Shown one piece after another: positions 9,260 to 17,589 of a stretch of DNA of 64,000 nt (within the stretch, counting starts at the first letter, position 1; each line of letters opens with the position of its first letter). This DNA comes from Sinorhizobium fredii USDA 205 (GTDB lineage: Bacteria; Pseudomonadota; Alphaproteobacteria; Rhizobiales; Rhizobiaceae). The stretch spans positions 124,001-188,000 of the forward strand of contig NZ_AUTC01000157.1 in assembly GCF_001461695.1 (NCBI RefSeq), in the 5' to 3' direction. Made by a program: the position numbers and the translations under genes. Below the pieces are notes generated by a model, which did no database searches, had not been told where the DNA came from, and saw only the letters and a program-made list of their open reading frames with translations.

Positions 9260-9597
9260 TCACGCCCAGTAAGGCGGAATTCCATAGTAGTCGTAGACGC
9301 GACGGCCGCTCTCAGGACTCCAGTCGACCTCCCGTCCGCCGGATATCTGGGAGCTCCTTCAACTTGTTCCTTTGTGATGTTCACCTGAAAGCCGCCAAAG
9401 CCGGTGTTGTAGTCCAGCATCTGTCAGGGAAGCGGGTAATGATCGTGTCCTATTCCCAAGAACACGCCGAAGCTCATCACCGCATAGGCAACGCGGCCAC
9501 CTCGTTTTTCGAGAATGATTCTCTCGATTGATCCGATGTGATGCCGTTCATGTCGTAGACGTTGGTCGCACCACCAGGTCGCTGGCAATAAGGTCAT
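9260..9597 (-). pseudogene. Decayed PRC-barrel domain protein
   Basis: Reading the minus strand in shifting frames reconstructs a PRC-barrel protein: GATNVYDMNG, then HIGSIERIILEKRGGRVAYA, VMSFGVFLGIGHDHYPLP, DYNTGFGGFQVNITKEQ, VEGAPRYPADG and finally VDWSPESGRRVYDYYG with IPPYWA and a stop. The pieces are broken by single-base losses near the start (about 9565), after DMNG (about 9540) and in a G-run (about 9330), and by a TGA where the family has Trp after HYPLP. PRC-barrel proteins are small soluble or periplasmic adaptors. At least four disabling changes make sequencing error unlikely. The start at 9597 is approximate. Confidence 0.75.
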
Positions 9598-10035
9598 GAG
9601 ACTGATGCAGATCAGGATTGGCCATCATCCCTTTCGGTCGGCCAACGCTCCTCCTTGCAATTGTTCCCTGAGAGCAATCTGAAACGGAAACCCGGCGGCG
9701 ACGGATATTGCCGCCCATTCCTGATACCGGCGTTCCTCGGCTTCAGGGATAAAGTCGGTCACTGCAAGGTCAAGCATGGGGCGCGCGCGCCTCCCCGCTC
9801 CGGAGGCGAGCAAGAAGCCAGGTACCTCCCCAGACCACGAAAAAGTAGCCACCCGGCCATGGCCGAACTAAACAGTGATATACCAATCGGGCCAGTCCAT
9901 ATTGTTCGGAGATAGCCCGGCGACATCGGAATCATGATATTCGCTCCCGGCATCCCCGCCACCCTTTCCCTCCTCATTGGCAACGTTGTTACCATTGGCG
10001 ACGGAGACGATCGCCGTTATCGTTGCTGCCTTCTT
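9598..10035. other. 438-base stretch with no confident gene
   Basis: Several short frames exist on both strands, none with recognisable domains or a good ribosome site. One minus-strand frame (about 9840-9935) encodes a hydrophobic stretch including GYLRTIWTGPIGISLFSS, which could be a relic of a membrane protein. Together with the neighbouring PRC-barrel pseudogene this looks like degraded DNA between the metabolic genes and the pilus locus. Confidence 0.5.
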
Positions 10036-11331
10036 CTACTCAATTAGCGACACCGTCTTGCCGACGATGATCTCGTCCGTGGGCGAGGCGCAGGTTTCCA
10101 TCTTGGAATTGCCAGTGAAGGTGATCTCATTCGCGACGATCTGGGTGCAGCCGCCCGAGACCGTAGAGTTGCCCGTAAACTCGATGCGGCCTGTTGGGAT
10201 GTACAAATTCCCTTCTAGCGTGGATTCCAGGTTGCCCGTCACCTGATGAACCACACCCGCATCGTGGCGGCTTCCGAACAAGAGCAGGCCGGCATGGGGC
10301 CCACTTGTCGGCGCAGTTAGATCGATCTCGCCATTGCCGAGCAGCTTTGCTGCCGCTCCATTCGTGAAGTAGAAGGTCACGCCCTCACCCGACAGTTTCG
10401 CATTCGCGGACACGGTGAAATCGCCGCCGTCGATGATGTAGAGGCCAGGCTTGAGAGTGATTGTACCCTTAATGTCCAGCCCGCCGCAGAACCGGATCGC
10501 GGGAAGACCACTCACGAGGCGGTCGAGCATGTAGGTCATGGAGGAGACATAGTCCAGCGTCCGACAGGGAAGCAACTGGACCTGCAGGCTGTCCGGCTCA
10601 GCGACGCTCGTGAAAGGGTCCGGGGTCGGCGGTACGCGTTCGACGGGCTCGCTGCAGCCGGTCATTGTCAGGCCTGTCGTCGTCACCGCTTCACCGACCG
10701 TGTAGACGCAATCCGTCGACATGACCGCGCTGCCGTTCTTCATCAGAAAGGCGTCGGCGGCGCTCGAATTGGAGACCACGCTGCAGCCTGACAATTGCAC
10801 CTGCGTGGAGCCCGTTACGGTCACCGCGCCCGACGCCGAGCCCGACAGAGCCAGCACGCAAGCCTTCGAGCCGCCCTTGACTTCCGCAACCGCACGAGCC
10901 GAGATCGTGACAGGCTCGCCGACGAAGACAGAGGAAAACAGGCGGGGACGCGTCTCCGTCAGTTCGACCGTTATCTTGTTCGATCCTGCGCTCAGTCCGG
11001 GCTTCGTGCTGACGGTCAGGGTGCCAGGCGCATAGCCAGACGCGCTCGCGATCCTCAGCGCCGTGCTCTCGAGCGCCGGTTGCTGGTCGCCCGCCCGATG
11101 GCGGATGGCTGCGGCATGGGCCGACACGTCGGCCGCATGCTGCAGTTGACGCTGCTCCATATACCAATAACCAGTTTCCGCCCCGAGCCCCATCGCGCCG
11201 ACGAGCACGGGGAAGACGATCGCCGCGATAACGGCGACCGCGCCGACATCATTCTTCACGAACGCGCGCGAGAGGCGCCGTAGGCGCGGCGACGATCTTT
11301 CGGCTTCGATGACGTTGTTTCCTTTGCGCAT
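10036..11331 (-). CDS. TadG-like pilus assembly protein
   Basis: The 431-residue protein starts with a short basic cytoplasmic tail, then one membrane segment in the TadG N-terminal pattern (AVAVIAAIVFPVLVGAMGLG, followed by ETGYWYMEQRQLQHAADVSA, about residues 30-70). The remainder is extracytoplasmic and repetitive, with beta-rich Gly/Thr/Ser stretches such as KPGLYIIDGGDF, SGEGVTFYFTNGA and GNSTVSGGCTQIVANEITF; no clear von Willebrand A domain is seen. Several cysteines could form disulfides. TadG proteins act with TadE and TadF as pseudopilin-like parts of Flp pili. It is divergent from cpaA and shares its intergenic region. Confidence 0.8.
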   Translation of the reverse strand: MRKGNNVIEAERSSPRLRRLSRAFVKNDVGAVAVIAAIVFPVLVGAMGLGAETGYWYMEQRQLQHAADVSAHAAAIRHRAGDQQPALESTALRIASASGYAPGTLTVSTKPGLSAGSNKITVELTETRPRLFSSVFVGEPVTISARAVAEVKGGSKACVLALSGSASGAVTVTGSTQVQLSGCSVVSNSSAADAFLMKNGSAVMSTDCVYTVGEAVTTTGLTMTGCSEPVERVPPTPDPFTSVAEPDSLQVQLLPCRTLDYVSSMTYMLDRLVSGLPAIRFCGGLDIKGTITLKPGLYIIDGGDFTVSANAKLSGEGVTFYFTNGAAAKLLGNGEIDLTAPTSGPHAGLLLFGSRHDAGVVHQVTGNLESTLEGNLYIPTGRIEFTGNSTVSGGCTQIVANEITFTGNSKMETCASPTDEIIVGKTVSLIE

Positions 11332-11446
11332 CCGAATGTCCTGGCGTGCTTATGTTCCGGCCGGAGGATATATCCCGGCCCAGGGCCAGTTGCGATTCAG
11401 CCGGTTGGCCTAGACCTGTCCATGTGTTTTGCAGCGCCCGCTTAGA

Positions 11447-11462
11447 CCATCAGGCCGAATGG
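11447..11462. promoter_or_regulatory. 16-bp palindromic box upstream of cpaA (copy 1)
   Basis: CCATCAGGCCGAATGG is an imperfect palindrome centred on GGCC. A -10-like CATATT begins 36 bases after the start of the box (11483-11488), so the box would overlap the -35 region of a cpaA promoter. A second GGCC-centred element, GTTGGCCTAG, lies at 11404-11413, also seen in reverse orientation upstream of pilA. The near-identical box upstream of pilA supports a shared activator site; the binding protein is unknown. Confidence 0.55.
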
Positions 11463-11538
11463 TGATCAGGTGCTGCAGCCGGCATATTTCGCGGCACTTG
11501 AAACGGCCTTCCAGGCCTTGGTGAAAGGCGCCCGTGAG

Positions 11539-12051
11539 ATGATCGCCACATTCGCCGCTTGGCTCGCATTGCTTCTCTTTGCCGGAACGATGACCTACGC
11601 CGGCATCAAGGACGTGGCGACGATGACGATATCGAACCGCCTCGTCGGCTTTCTGTTGGTCGCCTTCGCGGTGCTTGCGCCACTTGCCGGCGTCGATTTT
11701 TCGACGATCTGGTTGAGCATCCTCGTTGCCTCCGCCGTGCTCGCCTGCACCTTCACGTTTTTCGCGTTCGGCTGGATCGGCGGCGGCGACGCAAAGCTGC
11801 TTCCGGTCGCGGTGCTTTGGCTCGGTGCCAACCTCGCCCTTCACTTTGCCGTCTACGCTTCGGTGCTTGGCGCGGTTCTGACGCTTTCGCTGCTGCAGTT
11901 CCGCAAGGTGCCGCTGCCGGTCGTCCTACAGAAACGAGCTTGGTCGAGCCGCTTGCACGCCCCGCAATCGGGCATTCCGTACGGTGCAGCGATGGCGCCC
12001 GCAGCACTTCTGCTGCTGCCGGAAAGCCACTGGTTCTCCGTCCTTCTCTGA
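11539..12051 (+). CDS. cpaA: Prepilin peptidase CpaA/TadV
   Basis: This membrane aspartic protease processes Flp-type prepilins and TadE/TadF pseudopilins. The 170-residue protein has several membrane segments. The two expected aspartates appear in YAGIKDVATMTISNRL and FGWIGGGDAKLLP, the short form lacking the N-terminal methylase domain. The frame is open to a GTG at 11470, but the putative promoter -10 element lies downstream of that codon. The ATG at 11539 starts directly before the first hydrophobic segment and gives the usual TadV length. It is the first gene of the plus-strand tad operon; cpaB starts 34 bases downstream. Confidence 0.88.
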   Translation: MIATFAAWLALLLFAGTMTYAGIKDVATMTISNRLVGFLLVAFAVLAPLAGVDFSTIWLSILVASAVLACTFTFFAFGWIGGGDAKLLPVAVLWLGANLALHFAVYASVLGAVLTLSLLQFRKVPLPVVLQKRAWSSRLHAPQSGIPYGAAMAPAALLLLPESHWFSVLL

Positions 12052-12085
12052 AGACATCAAAGTCCCGTTACAAACAGGTGCTGCC

Positions 12086-12877
12086 ATGATCCGCTTGGTC
12101 ATTCTCCTCTTTGCACTCGCCTCCGGCGGTGTCGCCTCCTGGTTGGCGCTCGGATTCACCGATCCGCCCACCGTCGAGGCGGCCGAAGTTCAACAGGCCC
12201 CCACCCAGGAGGTGCTCGTCGCCGCTGCAGAGCTGGCACGCGGCACGACGCTTCAGGAATCACACCTGCGCTGGCAGGCGTGGGAGGGCGAGATTCCGCC
12301 GGTGTTCATCAGCCGCAGTGCGCGGCCGGACGCGGCGGCGACGCTCAAGGGGCTACTCGCCCAGAGCAGTTTTGTCGCCGGAGAGCCTATCCGCGAGGAC
12401 AAGCTTGCCCAGCGCGGCGCCGGTTTCCTGTCCAGCATGCTGCCTTCAGGGAAACGGGCGATTGCCGTTCGCGTGACGGCGGAGAGCACGGCCGGCGGCT
12501 TCATCCTGCCCAACGACCATGTCGACGTGATCCACACCGTCGCACGTCCGGATTCCTCGGGAAAGGACGGCAAGGTCGTCAGCCGCGCGATCCTCTCCAA
12601 CATACGGGTGCTCGCGGTCGATCAGACCATTTCCGAGGGCGCCGATGGTACCTCCGTCGTCGGCAAGACCGCGACGCTTGAAGCAGACCCCGGGCAGATC
12701 GGCATCATTGCCGCGGCGGAAGCCTCCGGCACCGTGTCGCTTGCGCTGCGGGCTGTCGCCGACAACCTCGAAGCGCCAGTTGTCGAGACGGAAGGAAACC
12801 GACCAGGGGTCGTGCGCATTGTTAGTGGTGGACGACTTTCGATGATCGAGGTCCCGTCCCGCTCCGGTGGCAGCTGA
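12086..12877 (+). CDS. cpaB: Flp pilus assembly protein CpaB/RcpC
   Basis: The 263-residue protein begins with a signal/anchor sequence (MIRLVILLFALASGGVASWL). An SAF-like domain follows (VLVAAAELARGTTLQESHLRWQ at about 45-66), then GKRAIAVRVTAESTAGGFIL, PNDHVDVIHT and the C-terminal TLEADPGQIGIIAAAEASGT block typical of CpaB. It is periplasmic and is thought to cooperate with the secretin and possibly bind peptidoglycan. The start follows CAGGTG with suitable spacing. It sits between cpaA and the cpaE fusion gene, 25 bases from the latter, in one operon. Confidence 0.9.
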   Translation: MIRLVILLFALASGGVASWLALGFTDPPTVEAAEVQQAPTQEVLVAAAELARGTTLQESHLRWQAWEGEIPPVFISRSARPDAAATLKGLLAQSSFVAGEPIREDKLAQRGAGFLSSMLPSGKRAIAVRVTAESTAGGFILPNDHVDVIHTVARPDSSGKDGKVVSRAILSNIRVLAVDQTISEGADGTSVVGKTATLEADPGQIGIIAAAEASGTVSLALRAVADNLEAPVVETEGNRPGVVRIVSGGRLSMIEVPSRSGGS

Positions 12878-12902
12878 TTGATTTTCACGGATTGTGGGAA
12901 AG

Positions 12903-14645
12903 ATGAAACAACTCGGCAGCAATATCCAAGAGACCCCGCGGGCACCGGTTGCGCCGCTCTTGTCCATTCCGAAGGTAGACGTCGCCGTCTTCTGCCGCTC
13001 CGAGGCGTTGATGGAGACGGTCCGCGCGGCGGCCAACGACCGCCGGATGGCGCGCGCCACCGTGACGATCAAGGGAGGCGGGATAAAGGAGGCGACGGCG
13101 CTTTACGGCGGCGTCACTTCGCCGAGCCTCGTCGTCGTCGAGGACTCCGACGAGGAGGATCGTCTTATGACGGCGCTCGAAGCTCTCGCCATGGAGTGCG
13201 TCACCGGCACTAAGGTCATCGTCGTCGGCGGCTCTAACGATGTCGGCCTCTACAAGAGGCTCCTGGATGCAGGTGTCAGCGACTACCTGGTGATGCCGCT
13301 CGACCCGATTGACTTCGTCGCCGCGGTGCATCGCAGTTTTCGCGGTTCCGTCGAAGAGAAGCTCGGGCGCATCGTCGCCTTTATCGGCGCCAAGGGCGGA
13401 ACCGGTTCCTCGACGCTCGCCCACAACGTCGCCTTTGCGATGTCGAAGCGCGTCGATGCCGATGTGCTGGTGGCCGACCTCGACCTTCAATTCGGCACGC
13501 TCGGCCTCGATTTCGATGTCGAGGCAGTTCAAGGCATGACGGAGGTCCTGAGCAGTCCCGACCGTCTGGACGATGTGCTGCTGCGACGTTTGGCGGTGCC
13601 CTACACGGAGCACCTGCACCTGCTTCCTGCTACAACGGACCTCGACAGGTTCCTCTATCTCAAGGAGGAGCATGTCGACCATCTTCTCGATGTCGCCCGG
13701 TCCAGCTCCTGGCAAATCGTGATCGATCTGCCGCACATCTGGATGCAGTGGACGCGAAAGATTCTGCTTGAGGCCGACGAGATCGTTATCACCGCAGCGC
13801 CCGATCTGGCCTCGATGCGCAATGTGAAGAATCTGGTCGACTTACTGAAGAAGGCGCGCCCCAACGATCCGCCGCCGAGACTCGTGCTGAACAGGACGGA
13901 CACGCCGAAGCTTGCAGAGATCAAGCCCAAGGACTTCATTGCCGCAGTCGGACTGCAGGAAAGCGTGTGCGTTCCCTTCGATCCGCAGCTGTTCGGCAAG
14001 GCGGCCAATAATGGCCAATTGGTCATCGAGTCGGCGCCCGAGTCAAAGGCGGGGCAGGCCATCGTCTCGCTTGCGTGGCGGGTCGGCGGCACGAGGGAGA
14101 GGCGGACGCGGAAGAAAGGACTCCCGGGACTGGTGCAGAGATACATGCAGCGTCGAAAGCAGAAGGCAGCAGCCGGGCTCCGCAAGAAGGCACAGGAACT
14201 GAAGAAGTCCGAGAGTGGAGTCTCGGCTGTAGAGTTTGCGCTGTTTGCGCCCGTATTGGCGCTCGGTCTTGTCGCCATGGCCGATGTTGCACTGGCGCTG
14301 CACGAGCGGATGACGATCGATCACGTGCTTCGCGCCGGGGCACAAGCGGCCATGGCCGATCCCGGGGCGACTCAGGTCGACAAGGTGCTGCAGTCGACGC
14401 TGGCGCAAAGCGCCGTGCCGGCCAATGTCACCCTGGCGCCGGTGAAGCGTTACTGCGCCTGCCCGGAAAACGCTGATGTCAAGCCAGAGGCCGCGCCGCA
14501 ATGCGGGACGACACCCTGCGCGAACGCGGCGCAGCAGCTCGTATTCTATCGTCTCGAAGCGGCGAAGAATTACCGGCCTATGTCCCTGCCGGAGGCGCTT
14601 CCGCCCTTCCAGCTCAATTCCTTGATGCAGGTACAGGTCCGATGA
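12903..14645 (+). CDS. cpaE: CpaE/TadZ ATPase fused to a C-terminal TadE-like pseudopilin domain
   Basis: The 580-residue product has three parts. Residues about 20-140 form a receiver-like domain without an obvious phosphorylation triad. Residues about 153-415 are a MinD/ParA-type ATPase with the CpaE-style P-loop IGAKGGTGSSTLAHN (Lys164), followed by LVADLDLQFGTLGLD. After a basic linker of Lys/Arg, residues about 430-580 are TadE-like: SESGVSAVEFALFAPV, a hydrophobic segment and a Cys-containing domain with YCACPE and CGTTPCANA. CpaE is normally a soluble localisation ATPase of about 400-430 residues, and TadE is normally separate. The frame is continuous with no internal start needed, and the stop overlaps the next gene by ATGA. 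Confidence 0.88.
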   Translation: MKQLGSNIQETPRAPVAPLLSIPKVDVAVFCRSEALMETVRAAANDRRMARATVTIKGGGIKEATALYGGVTSPSLVVVEDSDEEDRLMTALEALAMECVTGTKVIVVGGSNDVGLYKRLLDAGVSDYLVMPLDPIDFVAAVHRSFRGSVEEKLGRIVAFIGAKGGTGSSTLAHNVAFAMSKRVDADVLVADLDLQFGTLGLDFDVEAVQGMTEVLSSPDRLDDVLLRRLAVPYTEHLHLLPATTDLDRFLYLKEEHVDHLLDVARSSSWQIVIDLPHIWMQWTRKILLEADEIVITAAPDLASMRNVKNLVDLLKKARPNDPPPRLVLNRTDTPKLAEIKPKDFIAAVGLQESVCVPFDPQLFGKAANNGQLVIESAPESKAGQAIVSLAWRVGGTRERRTRKKGLPGLVQRYMQRRKQKAAAGLRKKAQELKKSESGVSAVEFALFAPVLALGLVAMADVALALHERMTIDHVLRAGAQAAMADPGATQVDKVLQSTLAQSAVPANVTLAPVKRYCACPENADVKPEAAPQCGTTPCANAAQQLVFYRLEAAKNYRPMSLPEALPPFQLNSLMQVQVR

Positions 14646-15067
14646 CCTTGTCGTTCCGCATCTTTCGTCGCGCCTGGCGCAACCAATCCGGCGCGACGGC
14701 GGTCGAGTTCGCAATAGTCTGTTTGCCCCTGCTTCTGCTGATCCTTGGCGTCATCGATTTCGGCCGCGCTTTTTACGTGCGCAACGAACTGTCCTATGCA
14801 GCCGACTTTGCCGCCCGGCAGGTGCTCATAGGTCAGATCGCGCGCGACGCGCCCGACAGCGAGGCGCAGACGAAGCTGGCGAGCGCCATACGGGACAATT
14901 TCGGCAGCGGCGATCCCGATCTGCTGCAAATTGCCGTCAGCAAGCATACGGTCGACGGGATCGATTTTCGTGTCTTGTCGATCCGCTATCCGTTCAGGTT
15001 TTTCCTCCCCGGGCTGGCGGAGGCTCCTTTAAGCCTCGCACTTTCGCGGCGTATTCCGATCGGCTGA
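14642..15067 (+). CDS. tadE: TadE-like pseudopilin
   Basis: The 141-residue protein has the TadE signature: a short basic head, then QSGATAVEFAIVCLPLLLLI (about residues 15-34) with a prepilin-like Gly and the conserved Glu after it, a single membrane segment, then FGRAFYVRNELSYAADFAARQ. It would be processed by CpaA and incorporated in or required for Flp pili. The ATG overlaps the stop of the cpaE fusion gene (ATGA), so translation is probably coupled. Together with the TadE-like tail of the preceding protein, the locus encodes two TadE-like units in series. Confidence 0.88.
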   Translation: MTLSFRIFRRAWRNQSGATAVEFAIVCLPLLLLILGVIDFGRAFYVRNELSYAADFAARQVLIGQIARDAPDSEAQTKLASAIRDNFGSGDPDLLQIAVSKHTVDGIDFRVLSIRYPFRFFLPGLAEAPLSLALSRRIPIG

Positions 15068-15085
15068 ACGATCGGAAGAGTCCGG

Positions 15086-15586
15086 TCATGGTCCTTCGTC
15101 GATCGGCGGAGCGGGGCTGTTCGGCGGCGGAGGAGGCGCCGCCGTTTCGCCGCTCGGCTGAACCGGGTCGCAGCGCTCTGTGCAGCTGTAGGTCGACCGG
15201 CCGCTGCCACCGTCAACCGTAATCAGGCGACCTCCCGCTGCAACCACGTCGAGGATGATGTTGGCTACTTCGGTCCCATCTGCATCCATGACGATGAGGT
15301 TCGTCGATCCTGGCGTCTTGCCGGTCAGAATGACGGTCTTGTCGTCGCTGAGTGTCGCCTGGGCGATGGCAGGATTGCCGATAATGAGCGTGCTTGCCTG
15401 CCGGGCGAGTAACAGGGGCCTTGCAAAATCGACAATGACCCTGACGACGCCCTCGGTCTGGCGGGTCGGCTCCAGCGCCGTGGTCGGCGGACGATCTTCC
15501 GCCGCCTGCGCCGCGCCAATGGCGGTACAGGCAATCGAAGCGAGAACAAGCCATCCGGCCCTCTTATGCCTCGGAACCACGCGCAT
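15086..15586 (-). CDS. CpaC/RcpA N-terminal-domain-only periplasmic protein
   Basis: The 166-residue protein begins with a basic tail and a signal peptide (WLVLASIACTAIGAAQAAE). The pilus-secretin N-terminal domain follows, VRVIVDFARPLLLARQASTL, then IIGNPAIAQATLSDDKTVILTGKTPGSTNLIVMD. The secretin core and BON domain of CpaC are absent. The product ends in a Cys-containing stretch (YSCTERCDPVQPSG) and a Pro-rich tail. The ATG at 15586 has GGGAG upstream and precedes the signal peptide, so the longer frame to 15652 is not used. It is opposite in orientation to the tad operon and divergent from pilA. Confidence 0.82.
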   Translation of the reverse strand: MRVVPRHKRAGWLVLASIACTAIGAAQAAEDRPPTTALEPTRQTEGVVRVIVDFARPLLLARQASTLIIGNPAIAQATLSDDKTVILTGKTPGSTNLIVMDADGTEVANIILDVVAAGGRLITVDGGSGRSTYSCTERCDPVQPSGETAAPPPPPNSPAPPIDEGP

Positions 15587-15719
15587 TTTTCGCTCCCGGT
15601 CTCTGTGAACGGACGACGAGCCATCCGGTCGAAATAAGGCTGGTAAAAGCAAGAGGATAGGGCGGCGGGACGATTGGACTAGGCCAACAGGCCGATCCCT
15701 ACCCCGGATGAGGTATCGG

Positions 15720-15761
15720 CCATCAGGCTGAATGGATCAAAAGGGTTAATAAAGTCTATAT
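15720..15761 (+). promoter_or_regulatory. Putative pilA promoter with 16-bp palindromic box (copy 2)
   Basis: CCATCAGGCTGAATGG (15720-15735) differs from the cpaA copy at one base. A good rhizobial-type -10 element, CTATAT, lies at 15756-15761, starting 36 bases after the box begins. No good -35 is seen, and the box occupies that place, as expected for an activator-dependent promoter with a site centred near -40. CTAGGCCAAC at 15679-15688 is the reverse complement of an element upstream of cpaA. Confidence 0.55.
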
Positions 15762-15860
15762 CAAGGCCACACAGAAAGCGGGAAACGAACGAAACCCCGG
15801 CCCGGCCTGTGATGCCGAACTTGGCGTCGGCGCAACCCCAACCCAGTGAAGGATCGTCTC

Positions 15861-16022
15861 ATGAAAAATCTTCTCGTCCGCTTCGTCCGCAACGAATCCG
15901 GTGCCACGGCCATCGAGTATGGCCTTATCGCTGGTCTCATCGCCGTCGCCATCATCAGCGCGGTGCAGCTCGTCGGCACCGACATCGGCGCCAAATTCAC
16001 CGCCATCTCGACGGCGCTCTGA
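15861..16022 (+). CDS. pilA: Flp/Fap-type pilin PilA (type IVb)
   Basis: This 53-residue protein is the probable major pilin subunit. It starts MKNLLVRFVRNESG, followed by the Flp processing site (Gly14 before Ala15, with the conserved Glu and Tyr of ATAIEYGLIAGLIAVAII) and a short C-terminal tail ending ISTAL. AAGGA lies ten bases before the ATG. Cleavage by CpaA would leave a mature pilin of about 39 residues. It precedes cpaF by 99 bases and has its own putative promoter with the shared 16-bp box. Confidence 0.93.
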   Translation: MKNLLVRFVRNESGATAIEYGLIAGLIAVAIISAVQLVGTDIGAKFTAISTAL

Positions 16023-16121
16023 CTCCTTCCAGGATCAGCGCCGATCGCCAAGCGAAGCGGAAGGAATGATCGCCTTCCGCTGTCGCGTGAAGAACAGAAC
16101 ACCTCTAGCGAAGCGACAACG

Positions 16122-17546
16122 ATGTTCGGCAGAAAATCCATCCCGGAACATAAGGTTACCGAAGCGGAAGTCCATCAGGCGGCGCGTGAAGCGCCCGTCG
16201 CCATGCCGCGGGAAGTGCCGAAGCCTGCCGAAGTTCCGGCCGCTGCGAAGGCGGAAAATACCGACCAATATTACAGCCTCAAAAAGGGAATTTTCAGCGC
16301 GCTCATCGCCACCATCGACGTGGCGGCGCTGTCGGGCATGGACGGCGATCAGGCGCGCGAGGAAATCGGCGCGATCGTCAACGACATCGTCGCGGCAAAG
16401 AAGGCCGGCATCTCCATGGCCGAGCAGAATGAGCTGCTCCGCGACATCTGCAACGATATTCTAGGCTATGGCCCTCTCGAACCGCTGCTCGCACGCGATG
16501 ACATCGCCGACATCATGGTGAATGGCGCCGACCAGGTGTTCATCGAGGTTGGTGGCAGGGTGCAGCAGACGGGTGTCCGTTTCCGCGACAACGAACAGCT
16601 TCTCAACATCTGCCAGCGCATCGTCAGCCAGGTTGGTCGGCGCGTCGATGAATCAAGCCCTATCTGCGACGCACGTCTCGCCGATGGGTCGCGCGTCAAC
16701 GTCATCGCGCCGCCGCTCGCGATCGATGGACCAAGCCTTACGATTCGTAAGTTCAAGAAAGAGAAGCTGAACCTCGACCAGCTGGTGCGGTTCGGGTCGA
16801 TCTCGCCCGAGGGCGCCGAGATCCTCAAGATCGTCGGCCGCGTCCGCTGCAACGTGCTGATTTCGGGAGGGACGGGCTCCGGCAAGACGACGCTCCTGAA
16901 TTGCCTGACCGGTTATATCGACGACGGCGAGCGCATCATCACCTGCGAGGATGCGGCCGAGCTGCAATTGCAGCAGCCGCATGTCGTGCGGCTCGAAACC
17001 CGCCCGCCGAACATCGAAGGACAGGGTGAGATCACCATGCGCAGCCTCGTCAAGAACTGCCTGCGCATGCGGCCGGAGCGGATCATCGTCGGGGAGGTGC
17101 GCGGCCCCGAGGCCTTCGACCTCCTGCAGGCCATGAACACCGGCCACGACGGTTCGATGGGGACGCTCCACGCCAACTCTCCGCGCGAGGCGATCTCGCG
17201 CGTCGAGGCGATGATCACCATGGGTGGGCATTCGCTGCCGGGCAAGGCAATCCGGGAAATGCTGGTTTCATCGGTGGACGTGATCGTCCAGGCGGCGCGC
17301 CTGCGCGACGGTTCCCGCCGCATCACCCATATCACCGAAGTGCTCGGCATGGAGGGTGACGTGGTCACGACGCAAGATCTCTTCGTCTACGACATTCTCG
17401 GCGAGGATGGAAAGGGTAACATCATCGGTCGGCACCGTTCCACCGGCATCGGCCGGCCGGCCTTCTGGGATCGTGCCCGCTACTATGGCGAAGAAGCGCG
17501 TCTGGCCGCCGCGCTCGACGCCGCCGAGACCAAGGCGGCCGCCTGA
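16122..17546 (+). CDS. cpaF: Tad pilus secretion ATPase CpaF/TadA
   Basis: This GspE-superfamily ATPase powers Flp pilus assembly and probably retraction. The 474-residue protein has a variable N-terminus of about 50 residues, an N-terminal domain with YGPLEPLLARDDIADIMVNG, Walker A ISGGTGSGKTTLLN (about residues 247-260), the Asp-box region ITCEDAAELQLQQPHVVRLE, Walker B-like RIIVGEVRGPEAFDLL and the His box GSMGTLHANSPREAISR. All catalytic motifs are intact. It is followed by tadB after 43 bases. Confidence 0.95.
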   Translation: MFGRKSIPEHKVTEAEVHQAAREAPVAMPREVPKPAEVPAAAKAENTDQYYSLKKGIFSALIATIDVAALSGMDGDQAREEIGAIVNDIVAAKKAGISMAEQNELLRDICNDILGYGPLEPLLARDDIADIMVNGADQVFIEVGGRVQQTGVRFRDNEQLLNICQRIVSQVGRRVDESSPICDARLADGSRVNVIAPPLAIDGPSLTIRKFKKEKLNLDQLVRFGSISPEGAEILKIVGRVRCNVLISGGTGSGKTTLLNCLTGYIDDGERIITCEDAAELQLQQPHVVRLETRPPNIEGQGEITMRSLVKNCLRMRPERIIVGEVRGPEAFDLLQAMNTGHDGSMGTLHANSPREAISRVEAMITMGGHSLPGKAIREMLVSSVDVIVQAARLRDGSRRITHITEVLGMEGDVVTTQDLFVYDILGEDGKGNIIGRHRSTGIGRPAFWDRARYYGEEARLAAALDAAETKAAA

Positions 17547-17589
17547 CGGCCGTTTTACCGCGACGCCCCGAGCATCTCAAAAAGGCTGA

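Noticed and set aside
9759..9995. Hydrophobic minus-strand frame as a TadB relic
   Set aside because: The resemblance to the TadB C-terminus is limited to a membrane-like stretch; too weak to call.
11470..11538. Upstream GTG as cpaA start
   Set aside because: No ribosome site, unconserved residues, and the putative -10 element lies downstream of this codon.
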